A DNA stretch of 40,712 nucleotides, taken from the NCBI GenBank assembly GCA_030064845.1, contig JASJEC010000066.1, positions 1-40,712 of the forward strand. The letters are read 5' to 3'. The number at the start of each line of letters is the position of its first letter. Position 1 is the stretch's first letter. Positions 24,114 through 32,132 of this stretch are shown piece by piece. Both the position numbers and the translations under genes were made by a program. Origin of the DNA: Kiloniellales bacterium (lineage in GTDB: Bacteria > Pseudomonadota > Alphaproteobacteria > Kiloniellales > JAKSDN01). The notes below the pieces were generated by a model. That model was given only the letters and a program-made list of their open reading frames with translations, was not told the DNA's origin and ran no database searches.

Positions 24114-24319
24114 TGCGCCTGATACCCCTTTTTCTGGCCGGCCTTCTGCTCGCAGGTTGCGGGTGGGAGATCAAGCCGGGCGAAGGCTCCAACGCCCGCC
24201 GGGAGATCCCTCCCGGCGCCGGGCTCCTCACGGGTGACCAGGGCGAGTTCGTGATCTTCCGCGTCGAGGGCGAGCCGGCCGAAGGCGAGGAGAAGGAAGA
24301 AGCCGAGGAGGCGGACTAG
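24113..24319 (+). CDS. Small acidic lipoprotein
   Basis: This 68-residue protein starts MRLIPLFLAGLLLAGCGWEI; LLAGC is a textbook lipobox with the lipidated Cys at 16. The mature chain is about 53 residues, with a short beta-like part (GEFVIFRVEGEP) and an acidic tail rich in Glu and Lys (AEGEEKEEAEEAD). It is coupled to the porin by TGATG. I infer a porin-associated periplasmic lipoprotein; no named family is recognised. Confidence 0.75.
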   Translation: MRLIPLFLAGLLLAGCGWEIKPGEGSNARREIPPGAGLLTGDQGEFVIFRVEGEPAEGEEKEEAEEAD

Positions 24320-24593
24320 CCTGGCATTTGGCCGCTTGATGCCCAGAAACCGATGTCGTTCGGCATTCGGATCGCCGCCGCCCCTGTCCCGGCCGCGCGC
24401 GAGGCTCAAGCGCGGTGACGCGCGGCCAGACACTGGCTAACATGGCGCTGCGGCCAAAGGCGCGGCTTCCTGCGCCGGGACCGCTTGAGCGGGGATTCAA
24501 TCATCATTAGAAGTTGGACATCACAATCATCGAGGATGGGCGCGCCACCCGATCCGCGGGGCTGGTCAGATCGCCATCCCGGGAGACGACGCA

Positions 24594-27500
24594 ATGGGGT
24601 TGAGGGCTGAACAGGTCAAGACCGACCTGATCGAAAAGGTGATGGCGCGCGTCGAGCAGCGCGTTGAGGCCGGGCGCACGGATCTGGCCAAGTGCTTCGT
24701 CGAGCGCTTCTACGCCAACGTCCCGCCCGACGACATCAAGGACGAGTCGCCGGACAACCTCTACGGCGCCGCCCTGGCCATACTCGGCTTCGCCCAGAAG
24801 CGCCAGAAGGCCGAAGCCAAGATCAAGGTCTACAACCCGCGACTCGAGGAGCACGGCTGGAAGTCCGGGCACACCATCGTCGAGATCGTCAACGACGACA
24901 TGCCCTTTTTGGTCGATTCCGTGGTCTCGCAACTCAATCAGCTGGAGGCCGAGGTTCGGCTGGTCGTTCACCCCGTCCTCGGCATCGCTCGGGATGCGCG
25001 GGGCAAGCTGACCGGCCTGCAGGCCAAGGCCGCCAACGGCGTGCTGGCGGAGTCCATCATGCACGTCCAGATCAACGAGCAGCCGGCGGACCGGCACGAA
25101 GCGATCCGCGAGGCCCTGGCGGCGGTGCTGCGCGACGTGCGCGCCGCCGTCGAGGACTGGCGCGAGATGCGCGCGCGCTGCCAGGAGGTGATCGCCGATC
25201 TGGAGAGCAACCCGCCGGCCTTGCCCGAGGAAGACATCGCTTCGGGCGTCGAGCTGCTGCGCTGGCTCGACGACGATCACTTCACCTTCCTCGGCTACCG
25301 GCAGTACAGCTTCGAGGGCGAAGGCGAATCGGCGATCAGCCGGGTGCCCGAGGAAGGCGGTCTCGGCGTCCTGAGGGACCAGAGCGTGCCGGTCTTCGAG
25401 GGCATGCGCAATCTCGGCAAGCTGCCGCCCGACGTCAGCGACTTCCTGAAGAAGCCGGAGCTGCTGCGCATCAACAAGACCAACCGGCGCTCCAGCGTGC
25501 ACCGCCCGGTCCATATGGACGCGATCGCCGTCAAGAACTTCGACAAGAAGGGCAAGGTGACGGGCGAGCGCCTCTTCATCGGCCTCTTCACCTCGGCAGC
25601 CTATTCGCGCAATCCCAACGAGATCCCGCTGCTCAAGCAGAAGGTTGCCCGGACCCTGGCGCGCGCCGGCTTCGCGCCCGGGAGCCACGACGGCAAGGCG
25701 CTGACCCACATCGTCGACAATTTCCCCCGCGACGAGCTGTTCCAGATAACCGACGACGAGCTGTACCAGACCGCCATGGGGATACTGCACCTGCAGGACC
25801 GGCAGCGGGTCGCGCTCTTCGTCCGCCGCGACCCTTTCGAGCGCTTCGTGTCAGCCCTGATCTTCGTGCCGCGGGACCGTTTCGATACCGGACTGCGCCA
25901 CCGTATCCAGGACATCCTGGCCAAGGCCTACGACGGCGCGCCGGTCGCTTTCTACACCCACCTCTCGGACTCGGCGCTGGCGCGGCTCCACGTCATCATC
26001 AAGACCGTGCAGGGCCAGGTGCCGGAGGTCGACGTCCAGGCCCTGGAGCAGCGGATCGTCGAGGCCGCGCGCTCCTGGGTCGATCATCTCGAGGAAGCCC
26101 TAATCGAGGCGCGCGGCGAGGAGTTGGGCGTCGCCGCGGCGCGGCGTTTCGCCAAGGCCTTTCCACCCGGCTATACCGACCGCTTCAATGCGCAGAACGC
26201 GGTCTTCGACATCGCCCGCATCGGCGAGGCGCTGGAGAGCGGGCGGGTCGCGCTCAACCTCTACCGCCTGATCGAGGCCGAGGAGCACGAGCTGCGCTTC
26301 AAGATCTACGTGGCCGGCGATCCCGTCCCGCTCAGCGACATCCTGCCCATGCTCGAGAACATGGGCCTCAAGGTGATCGGCGAGACGCCCTACGAAGTGA
26401 AGCTGCCGGACCGCCAGGCGCCGTTCTGGATCTACGACTTCGAGACCGTGACCGACGACGGCTCGGCGGTCGAGCTGGGCCGGGTCAAGGAGGCGTTTCA
26501 CGACGCCTTCGCCCGGGTCTGGTCCGGCGACATGGAGAACGACGGCTTCAACAAGCTGGTGATCTCGGCCGGCCTCTGCTCGCGCGAGGTCAAGATCCTG
26601 CGCGCCTATTGCAAGTACCTGCGCCAGGCACGGATCCCCTTCTCCCAGACCTACATGGAGGACACGCTCAAGCGTAACCCCGACATCACCCGGCGGCTGG
26701 TCGACCTCTTCCTGCGCCGCTTCGATCCGGAACTTGCCGCCGCGGCCGACACCGACGCGGTCCAGGACCTGGTCAGCGGGATCAACGTCCTGCTGGAGAA
26801 CGTCAGCAACCTGGACGAAGACCGCATCATCCGGCGCTTCCTCAACATCATCGACGCTACGCTCCGGACCAACTTCTTCCAGCCAACCGCGGAGGGCGGC
26901 GAGAAGAGCTACATCTCCTTCAAGCTCGACTCGCGGAAGATCGACGAGCTGCCCCTGCCGCGGCCCTACCGCGAGATCTTCGTGTACAGCCCCGAGATCG
27001 AGGGCGTGCACCTGCGCTTCGGAAAGGTCGCACGCGGCGGGCTCAGATGGTCCGACCGCCGCGAGGACTTCCGCACCGAGATCCTCGGCCTGGTCAAGGC
27101 GCAGCAGGTGAAGAACGCGGTCATCGTGCCGGTCGGCTCCAAGGGTGGCTTCGTGGTCAAGCGTCCGCCGCCGCCGGAGGCCGGGCGCGAGGCCTTCCTC
27201 GAGGCCGGCATCGCCTGCTACCGGACCTTCATCCGCGGGCTGCTCGACATCACCGACAACCTGAAGGGCCCGGATGTGATTCCGCCCGAGCAGGTGGTGC
27301 GGGTCGACGGCAACGACCCCTATCTGGTGGTCGCCGCCGACAAGGGCACGGCGACCTTCTCGGACATCGCGAACGGCGTCTCGATCGACTACGGTTTCTG
27401 GCTCGACGACGCCTTCGCGTCCGGCGGCTCGGCCGGCTACGACCACAAGAAGATGGGCATCACGGCGCGCGGCGCCTGGGAGTCGGTCAAGCGCCACTTC

Positions 27501-29429
27501 CGCGAGCTCGGCAAGGACATCCAGAACGAGGACTTCACCTGCGTCGGCTGCGGCGACATGTCGGGCGACGTCTTCGGCAACGGCATGCTGCTGTCCAAGC
27601 ACATCAAGCTGGTCGGCGCCTTCAACCACATGCACATCTTCGTCGATCCCAAGCCCGACGCGGCGAAGAGCTGGGCCGAGCGCAAGCGGCTGTTCGATCT
27701 GCCGCGATCGGCCTGGACCGACTACGACGCCAAGCTGATCTCCAAGGGCGGCGGGGTGTTCGACCGCAAGGCCAAGTCGATCAGGTTGACGCCGGAGATC
27801 AAGAAGGCCTTCGGCCTCAACCGCGACCAGATGACGCCCAACGAGCTGATCACCGCCATGCTCAAGGCCGAGGCCGAGCTCTTGTGGTTCGGCGGCATCG
27901 GGACCTACATCAAGGCGACCGTGGAAACTCACGCCGACGCCGGCGACCGGGCTAACGACGCGATCAGAGTCAACGCCCCCGAGGTCGGCGCCAAGGTGAT
28001 CGGCGAGGGCGCCAACCTCGGCATGACCCAGAAGGCGCGCATCGAGTACGACTTCGCGGGCGGCCGCTGCAACACGGACTCGATCGACAACTCCGCCGGT
28101 GTCGATTGCTCGGACCACGAGGTCAACATCAAGATCCTGCTGGGCGAGGTCGAGGCGGCGGGCGACATGACCCGAAAGCAGCGCGACCAGCTGCTCGCCA
28201 AGATGACCGACGAGGTTGCCGATCTGGTGCTCAGGGACAACTACCTGCAGAGCCAGGCGATCACCGTGACGCACCACTTGGGCGCGCACCTGATCGACCG
28301 CACGGCGCGCTTCATGCGCTCCCTGGAGCGCAACGGCGACCTCGACCGCGACGTCGAGAACCTGCCCGACGACGAGATCATCCTGGAGCGGTTCAAGCAG
28401 CACAAGGGCTTCGCCCGGGCGGAGCTGGCGGTCATGCTGTCCTACGCCAAGATCGTGCTCTACGACGAGCTGCTGGCCTCCGACCTGCCGGACGATCCCT
28501 ATCTGACCCGGGACCTGGTCGACTACTTCCCGACGGCACTCAGGAAGAAATACGGCAAGCAGATCGGCAAGCACCGGCTGCGGCGCGAAATCGTCGCCAC
28601 GGTGGCGACCAACGAGCTGGTCAACCGCGAGGGCATCGCCTTCGTCCACGAGGTGCGCGAGAAGACCGGCATGCCGGCGGAGGATATCGCCCGCGCCTAC
28701 ATGATCAGCCGCGAGATCTTTCAGATCCCGGAGATCTGGCGGCAGATCGAGGCGCTCGACAACAAGGTCCCCACGTCGGTCCAGTCGGCCATGCTGATCG
28801 AGTGCGGCCGGCTGATCGAGCGGGAGACCGTCTGGTTCCTGCGCGAGGCCGAGCGGCCGCTCGACATCGAGCGCGAGATCGAGGCCTTCGGCGGCGGCGT
28901 GCACACCCTGATCCAAGGCCTGGAGGGCTACCTCGGCGATGCCGACAAGCGGATCATGGACCAGAGCGCCGCCGGCTTCGTCAAGAAGGGCGTGCCCGAG
29001 GAGCTGGCCCGGCGGGTCGCCGGCCTGGCGCTGCTGGCGCCGGCCTGTGACGTCGTGCGCATCGCCCGAAGCGTCGGCCGCGAGGTGCCCGAGGTGTCCA
29101 AGGCCTACTTCGAGATCGGCGCGCGCTTCGGCTTCGATTGGCTGCGCCGCGCCGCGGGGCAGCTGCCGACCGACACCGCCTGGGACAAGCTGGCGGTCAC
29201 GGCGGTGATCGACGACCTCTTCGGCCACCAGGGTGAGCTGACCCAGCGCGTGCTGAGCAGCGCCGGCAACGGCGCGATGGAGGGCGTGATCGACAGCTGG
29301 TCCGACTCCCGCCGGCCGCTGGTGGTGCGCACCGAGCAGCTCCTGGCCGAGCTGCAGTCGACCGGGGCGCCGGACTTCGCCATGCTGGCCGTGGCCAACC
29401 GGCAGCTCAAGACCATGGTCGGCGGTTGA
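24594..29429 (+). CDS. gdhZ: NAD-specific glutamate dehydrogenase, large (~180 kDa) class
   Basis: This 1611-residue enzyme oxidatively deaminates glutamate to 2-oxoglutarate with NAD+. The length and motifs match the large GDH class (Streptomyces/Pseudomonas/Caulobacter type). A long N-terminal regulatory region (about 1-700) includes ACT-like segments and MPFLVDSVVSQLNQLEAEVR. The catalytic core follows, with ARGGLRWSDRREDFRTEILG (R814-W819) and the glutamate-binding PVGSKGGFVVK (K850 in GSKGGF). The dinucleotide-domain segment VIGEGANLGMTQKARIEYDF starts near 1134. GGGAGA lies before the ATG. The C-terminal helical domain is complete. Its stop overlaps a TTG start of an MFS gene. The symbol follows Caulobacter usage. 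Confidence 0.96.
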   Translation: MGLRAEQVKTDLIEKVMARVEQRVEAGRTDLAKCFVERFYANVPPDDIKDESPDNLYGAALAILGFAQKRQKAEAKIKVYNPRLEEHGWKSGHTIVEIVNDDMPFLVDSVVSQLNQLEAEVRLVVHPVLGIARDARGKLTGLQAKAANGVLAESIMHVQINEQPADRHEAIREALAAVLRDVRAAVEDWREMRARCQEVIADLESNPPALPEEDIASGVELLRWLDDDHFTFLGYRQYSFEGEGESAISRVPEEGGLGVLRDQSVPVFEGMRNLGKLPPDVSDFLKKPELLRINKTNRRSSVHRPVHMDAIAVKNFDKKGKVTGERLFIGLFTSAAYSRNPNEIPLLKQKVARTLARAGFAPGSHDGKALTHIVDNFPRDELFQITDDELYQTAMGILHLQDRQRVALFVRRDPFERFVSALIFVPRDRFDTGLRHRIQDILAKAYDGAPVAFYTHLSDSALARLHVIIKTVQGQVPEVDVQALEQRIVEAARSWVDHLEEALIEARGEELGVAAARRFAKAFPPGYTDRFNAQNAVFDIARIGEALESGRVALNLYRLIEAEEHELRFKIYVAGDPVPLSDILPMLENMGLKVIGETPYEVKLPDRQAPFWIYDFETVTDDGSAVELGRVKEAFHDAFARVWSGDMENDGFNKLVISAGLCSREVKILRAYCKYLRQARIPFSQTYMEDTLKRNPDITRRLVDLFLRRFDPELAAAADTDAVQDLVSGINVLLENVSNLDEDRIIRRFLNIIDATLRTNFFQPTAEGGEKSYISFKLDSRKIDELPLPRPYREIFVYSPEIEGVHLRFGKVARGGLRWSDRREDFRTEILGLVKAQQVKNAVIVPVGSKGGFVVKRPPPPEAGREAFLEAGIACYRTFIRGLLDITDNLKGPDVIPPEQVVRVDGNDPYLVVAADKGTATFSDIANGVSIDYGFWLDDAFASGGSAGYDHKKMGITARGAWESVKRHFRELGKDIQNEDFTCVGCGDMSGDVFGNGMLLSKHIKLVGAFNHMHIFVDPKPDAAKSWAERKRLFDLPRSAWTDYDAKLISKGGGVFDRKAKSIRLTPEIKKAFGLNRDQMTPNELITAMLKAEAELLWFGGIGTYIKATVETHADAGDRANDAIRVNAPEVGAKVIGEGANLGMTQKARIEYDFAGGRCNTDSIDNSAGVDCSDHEVNIKILLGEVEAAGDMTRKQRDQLLAKMTDEVADLVLRDNYLQSQAITVTHHLGAHLIDRTARFMRSLERNGDLDRDVENLPDDEIILERFKQHKGFARAELAVMLSYAKIVLYDELLASDLPDDPYLTRDLVDYFPTALRKKYGKQIGKHRLRREIVATVATNELVNREGIAFVHEVREKTGMPAEDIARAYMISREIFQIPEIWRQIEALDNKVPTSVQSAMLIECGRLIERETVWFLREAERPLDIEREIEAFGGGVHTLIQGLEGYLGDADKRIMDQSAAGFVKKGVPEELARRVAGLALLAPACDVVRIARSVGREVPEVSKAYFEIGARFGFDWLRRAAGQLPTDTAWDKLAVTAVIDDLFGHQGELTQRVLSSAGNGAMEGVIDSWSDSRRPLVVRTEQLLAELQSTGAPDFAMLAVANRQLKTMVGG

Positions 29430-30718
29430 GCACCGCCGGCGTGGCCGCCCAGGCAGACGCGCGGCGGCCGGCCGGCAAGGCGGCGATCGCCGCCTGGTGC
29501 TTCTACGACTGGGCCAACTCGGCCTTTCCGACCGTCGTCGTCACCTTCGTCTTCGCCGCCTACTTCGAGCGCGCCCTCGCGCCCACGCCCGAGGCGGCGA
29601 CCAGCCAGTGGGGCACGGCGATCTCGATCTCGGCCCTTTCCGTGGCGCTGCTGGCCCCGGTGTTCGGCGCGATCGCCGACAAGAGCGGCCGGCGCAAGCC
29701 TTGGGTCGCGCTCTTCACGGCGATCTGCCTGGTCGCCGGCGCCGGGCTCTGGACCGTGGAGCCCTCGCTCGACTTCGCGCTCAGGGCCCTGATCCTGGTG
29801 GCCGTGGCCAACGCCGCCTTCGAGCTGGCCCACGTCTTCTACAACGCCATGCTCCCGGAGATCGCGCCGCGCCACATGATGGGGCGAATCTCCGGCTGGG
29901 CCTGGGGGCTTGGCTATTTCGGCGGCCTGATGAGCCTGGTCCTCTGCCTCCTGCTGCTGATCTGGCCGGACCCGCCGCTGTTCGGCCTCGATCCCGAGAT
30001 GGCCGAGCCGGTGCGCGCGACCGCCCTGCTCGTCACCGTCTGGTTTTTTGTCTTCTCGCTGCCGCTCTTCCTCATGACCCCGGACCACCCGGCGGGCTCC
30101 TACTCCTGGGCCGAGGCGGTCCGCGAGGGACTGGGGCAGCTCGTCGGGACCTTCCTGCGGCTCCGGCGCTACGCCAACATCGCCTGGTTCCTGCTGGGCC
30201 GCATGATCTATATCGACGGCCTGAACACGCTCTTCGTGTTCGGCGGCATCTACGCCGCGGGCCGCTTCGGCATGGACACCGAGGAGATCCTGATTTTCGC
30301 CATCCTGCTCAACGTGACCGCGGGCCTGGGCGCCTTCGCCTTCGGCTGGATCGACGACTGGATCGGCGCAAAGCGGACCATCATCATCTCGGTGGTTGCG
30401 CTCATCGCCCTCGGTGCCGCCGTGCTGCTGGTCGAGAGCAAGCTCTGGTTCTATATCGTCGGCGCGACGCTTGGCGTCTTCGTCGGCCCGGCCCAGTCGG
30501 CCAGCCGCTCGCTCATGGCCCGCCTGGCGCCAGAGGAGATGAGGAACGAGATGTTCGGGCTCTATGCCTTCTCCGGCAAGGCGACCGCTTTCCTCGGGCC
30601 CTTCGTCGTCACGGTGCTGACGGCGGCGACCGACAACATGCGCATCGGCATGTCGTCGATCCTGGTCTTTCTCCTGGTCGGTCTCTTGATCTTTCTTCGG
30701 GTAAAGGAACCGAAGTAA
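29426..30718 (+). CDS. UMF1/Atg22-type MFS transporter
   Basis: This 430-residue polytopic membrane protein begins AAIAAWCFYDWANSAFPTVV, the characteristic UMF1/Atg22 opening, and has about 12 TM segments. A-type loop motifs include IADKSGRRKPWVALFT between TM2 and TM3. Atg22 family members export amino acids from vacuoles; bacterial members are inferred to be transporters of similar small molecules. The TTG start at 29426 overlaps the GDH stop (TTGA), implying coupling and possibly amino-acid export or import linked to glutamate catabolism. The small ORF on the other strand ends four bases away. Confidence 0.88.
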   Translation: MSTAGVAAQADARRPAGKAAIAAWCFYDWANSAFPTVVVTFVFAAYFERALAPTPEAATSQWGTAISISALSVALLAPVFGAIADKSGRRKPWVALFTAICLVAGAGLWTVEPSLDFALRALILVAVANAAFELAHVFYNAMLPEIAPRHMMGRISGWAWGLGYFGGLMSLVLCLLLLIWPDPPLFGLDPEMAEPVRATALLVTVWFFVFSLPLFLMTPDHPAGSYSWAEAVREGLGQLVGTFLRLRRYANIAWFLLGRMIYIDGLNTLFVFGGIYAAGRFGMDTEEILIFAILLNVTAGLGAFAFGWIDDWIGAKRTIIISVVALIALGAAVLLVESKLWFYIVGATLGVFVGPAQSASRSLMARLAPEEMRNEMFGLYAFSGKATAFLGPFVVTVLTAATDNMRIGMSSILVFLLVGLLIFLRVKEPK

Positions 30719-30722
30719 GCGC

Positions 30723-30908
30723 TCAGGCCCGCGCGAAACCGTCCTGCCTGGCGCCGCCGCTCCCTGTGACGGCCGGCTGCTTCGACTCGGCTCTGCGGAA
30801 CAGGCTCGTAAAGGCCTCGCGCAGGGCTTGGGCCTGCAGCCGCTTGCCGCGCGCAACGCCGCGCTCGATGGTCTCGGGGCTTGCGATTCTGTGGGCTTCC
30901 TGCTGCAT
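30723..30908 (-). CDS. Small basic helical protein, unknown
   Basis: This 61-residue protein starts MQQEAHRIASPETIERGVAR and continues with an amphipathic basic helix (GKRLQAQALREAFTSLFRRA). The C-terminus is low-complexity. AAGGAAGGA lies about eight bases before the ATG. It is divergent to the LysR regulator across an AT-rich 109-bp gap. Short helical proteins of this kind occur widely in alphaproteobacteria, but I cannot name the family. Coding status is supported by the ribosome binding site and context, not by a domain. Confidence 0.5.
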   Translation of the reverse strand: MQQEAHRIASPETIERGVARGKRLQAQALREAFTSLFRRAESKQPAVTGSGGARQDGFARA

Positions 30909-31017
30909 GACGAGGTCCTTCCTTGGGTCCGGGAGCGTGGATGAACGTGATATAGCCTTTGTCGGTGAATTTTATAATAATGTGTCCAGGAACAAGATTA
31001 GTGACTGGGCGGAACAG

Positions 31018-31929
31018 ATGGACAGCCTCAGCGCCATGGAGCTCTTCGCCCGCGTTGTCCAGGCCGGCAGCTTCTCGGCCGCGGCCCGCGGGCTCAGCCT
31101 GACTCCCTCGGCGGTCAGCAAGCAGATCGGCCGCCTCGAGGACCGGCTCGGCGCGCGGCTCATCACCCGGACCACGCGGCAGTTCGCGCTGACCGAGGAA
31201 GGCCGTGCCTTTCACGAGCGCGCGGTCCGGATTCTGGCCGAGGTGGCAGAGGCCGAGCAGGCGGTGACCGACCTGCGCGGCGAGGCGCGCGGCACGCTCC
31301 GTGTCAACGCGCCCTTCGCCTTCGGGCGCCAGCACATCGCGCCGCTGCTGCCGCGCTTTCTCGAGCAGCATCCGGCGCTGCGCATCGACCTGACCTTCAA
31401 CGACCGCTTCGTCGACCTGGTCGAGGAGGGCGTCGACCTGGTGATCCGGATCGGCGAGCTGGCGGATTCCAGCCTGGTCGCGCGCCGCCTCGCCCGGAAC
31501 CGCCGGCTGGTCAGCGGGTCGCCGGCCTACTTCGAGCGCCACGGCCGGCCGGCCGAGCCGGCGGACCTCGCCGGTCACAACTGCCTCGTCTACACCTACC
31601 GGGCGCTGCGCAACGACTGGATCTTCGTCGGGCCGGACGGCGTCGAGCAGTCGGTGCGGGTCTCGGGCAACCTGGAGGCCAACAACGCCGAGGCCCTGCA
31701 CGCCGCCGTGCTCCAGGGGTCCGGGCTCGCCCTCCTGCCGCTCTGGCTGATCGGCCAGGACCTCGAGGCCGGCCGCCTGCTCGAGGCCCTGCCCGGCTAC
31801 CACGCGCCCGACAGCGCGATCTATGCGGTCTACCCGCCAGGCCGCCACCTCTCCCCAAAGGTCCGCCGCTTCATCGACTTTCTGGCCGAACGCTTCGCCG
31901 AGCCGGACTGCGGCTTGCCGAGAGGGTGA
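31018..31929 (+). CDS. LysR-family transcriptional regulator
   Basis: This 303-residue protein has an N-terminal winged HTH, ELFARVVQAGSFSAAARGLS (9-28), followed by LTPSAVSKQIGRLEDRLGAR and LITRTTRQFALTEEGRAF. A substrate-binding domain starts near 90 (GTLRVNAPFAFGRQHIAPLL). It resembles the CrgA-like group. The effector is unknown. The ATG at 31018 matches the family N-terminus; the ribosome binding site is weak (GGCGGAAC). A small gene diverges from it, and LysR proteins commonly control their divergent neighbour, which here would be the 61-residue ORF. Confidence 0.93.
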   Translation: MDSLSAMELFARVVQAGSFSAAARGLSLTPSAVSKQIGRLEDRLGARLITRTTRQFALTEEGRAFHERAVRILAEVAEAEQAVTDLRGEARGTLRVNAPFAFGRQHIAPLLPRFLEQHPALRIDLTFNDRFVDLVEEGVDLVIRIGELADSSLVARRLARNRRLVSGSPAYFERHGRPAEPADLAGHNCLVYTYRALRNDWIFVGPDGVEQSVRVSGNLEANNAEALHAAVLQGSGLALLPLWLIGQDLEAGRLLEALPGYHAPDSAIYAVYPPGRHLSPKVRRFIDFLAERFAEPDCGLPRG

Positions 31930-31931
31930 TC

Positions 31932-31956
31932 CGCCCTGAAGAGAACGGGCGATTTT
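31932..31956 (+). terminator. Putative weak intrinsic terminator after the LysR gene
   Basis: CGCCC (31932-31936) pairs with GGGCG (31947-31951) across a ten-base loop, followed by ATTTT (31952-31956). The stem is short but all G/C and lies just past the LysR stop codon. Confidence 0.4.
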
Positions 31957-32046
31957 CGAATTAACACAGCTAATCTGACTTCATCGCGTGCTGCGCCGAA
32001 GACTGCACTGCCCGCCAGGCACCGCCGAGTCGTGGTTTAACCACGT

Positions 32047-32060
32047 TTGACCCAGATCAA
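32047..32060 (+). promoter_or_regulatory. FNR/FnrL-type box upstream of the propeller gene
   Basis: TTGACCCAGATCAA matches the FNR/Anr consensus TTGAY-N4-RTCAA at every fixed position. Its centre lies about 80 bp before the ATG at 32133, so a transcription start about 41 bp downstream of the box would give a leader of roughly 38 nt. Class II FNR activation is therefore plausible. Confidence 0.6.
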
Positions 32061-32132
32061 TGCTGAATTGTTCTCATTGTGCAACCTTTCGCTACGCCTC
32101 AGGGCTCTCCACCGCGAGACGGAGTCAGAAAC

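Noticed and set aside
26100..29228. A minus-strand open frame of about 1040 codons opposite the glutamate dehydrogenase gene
   Set aside because: It is the mirror of a high-GC coding strand: its translation is repetitive Asp/Val/Leu/Gly/His-rich sequence with no domain, and the plus strand encodes a complete conserved enzyme.
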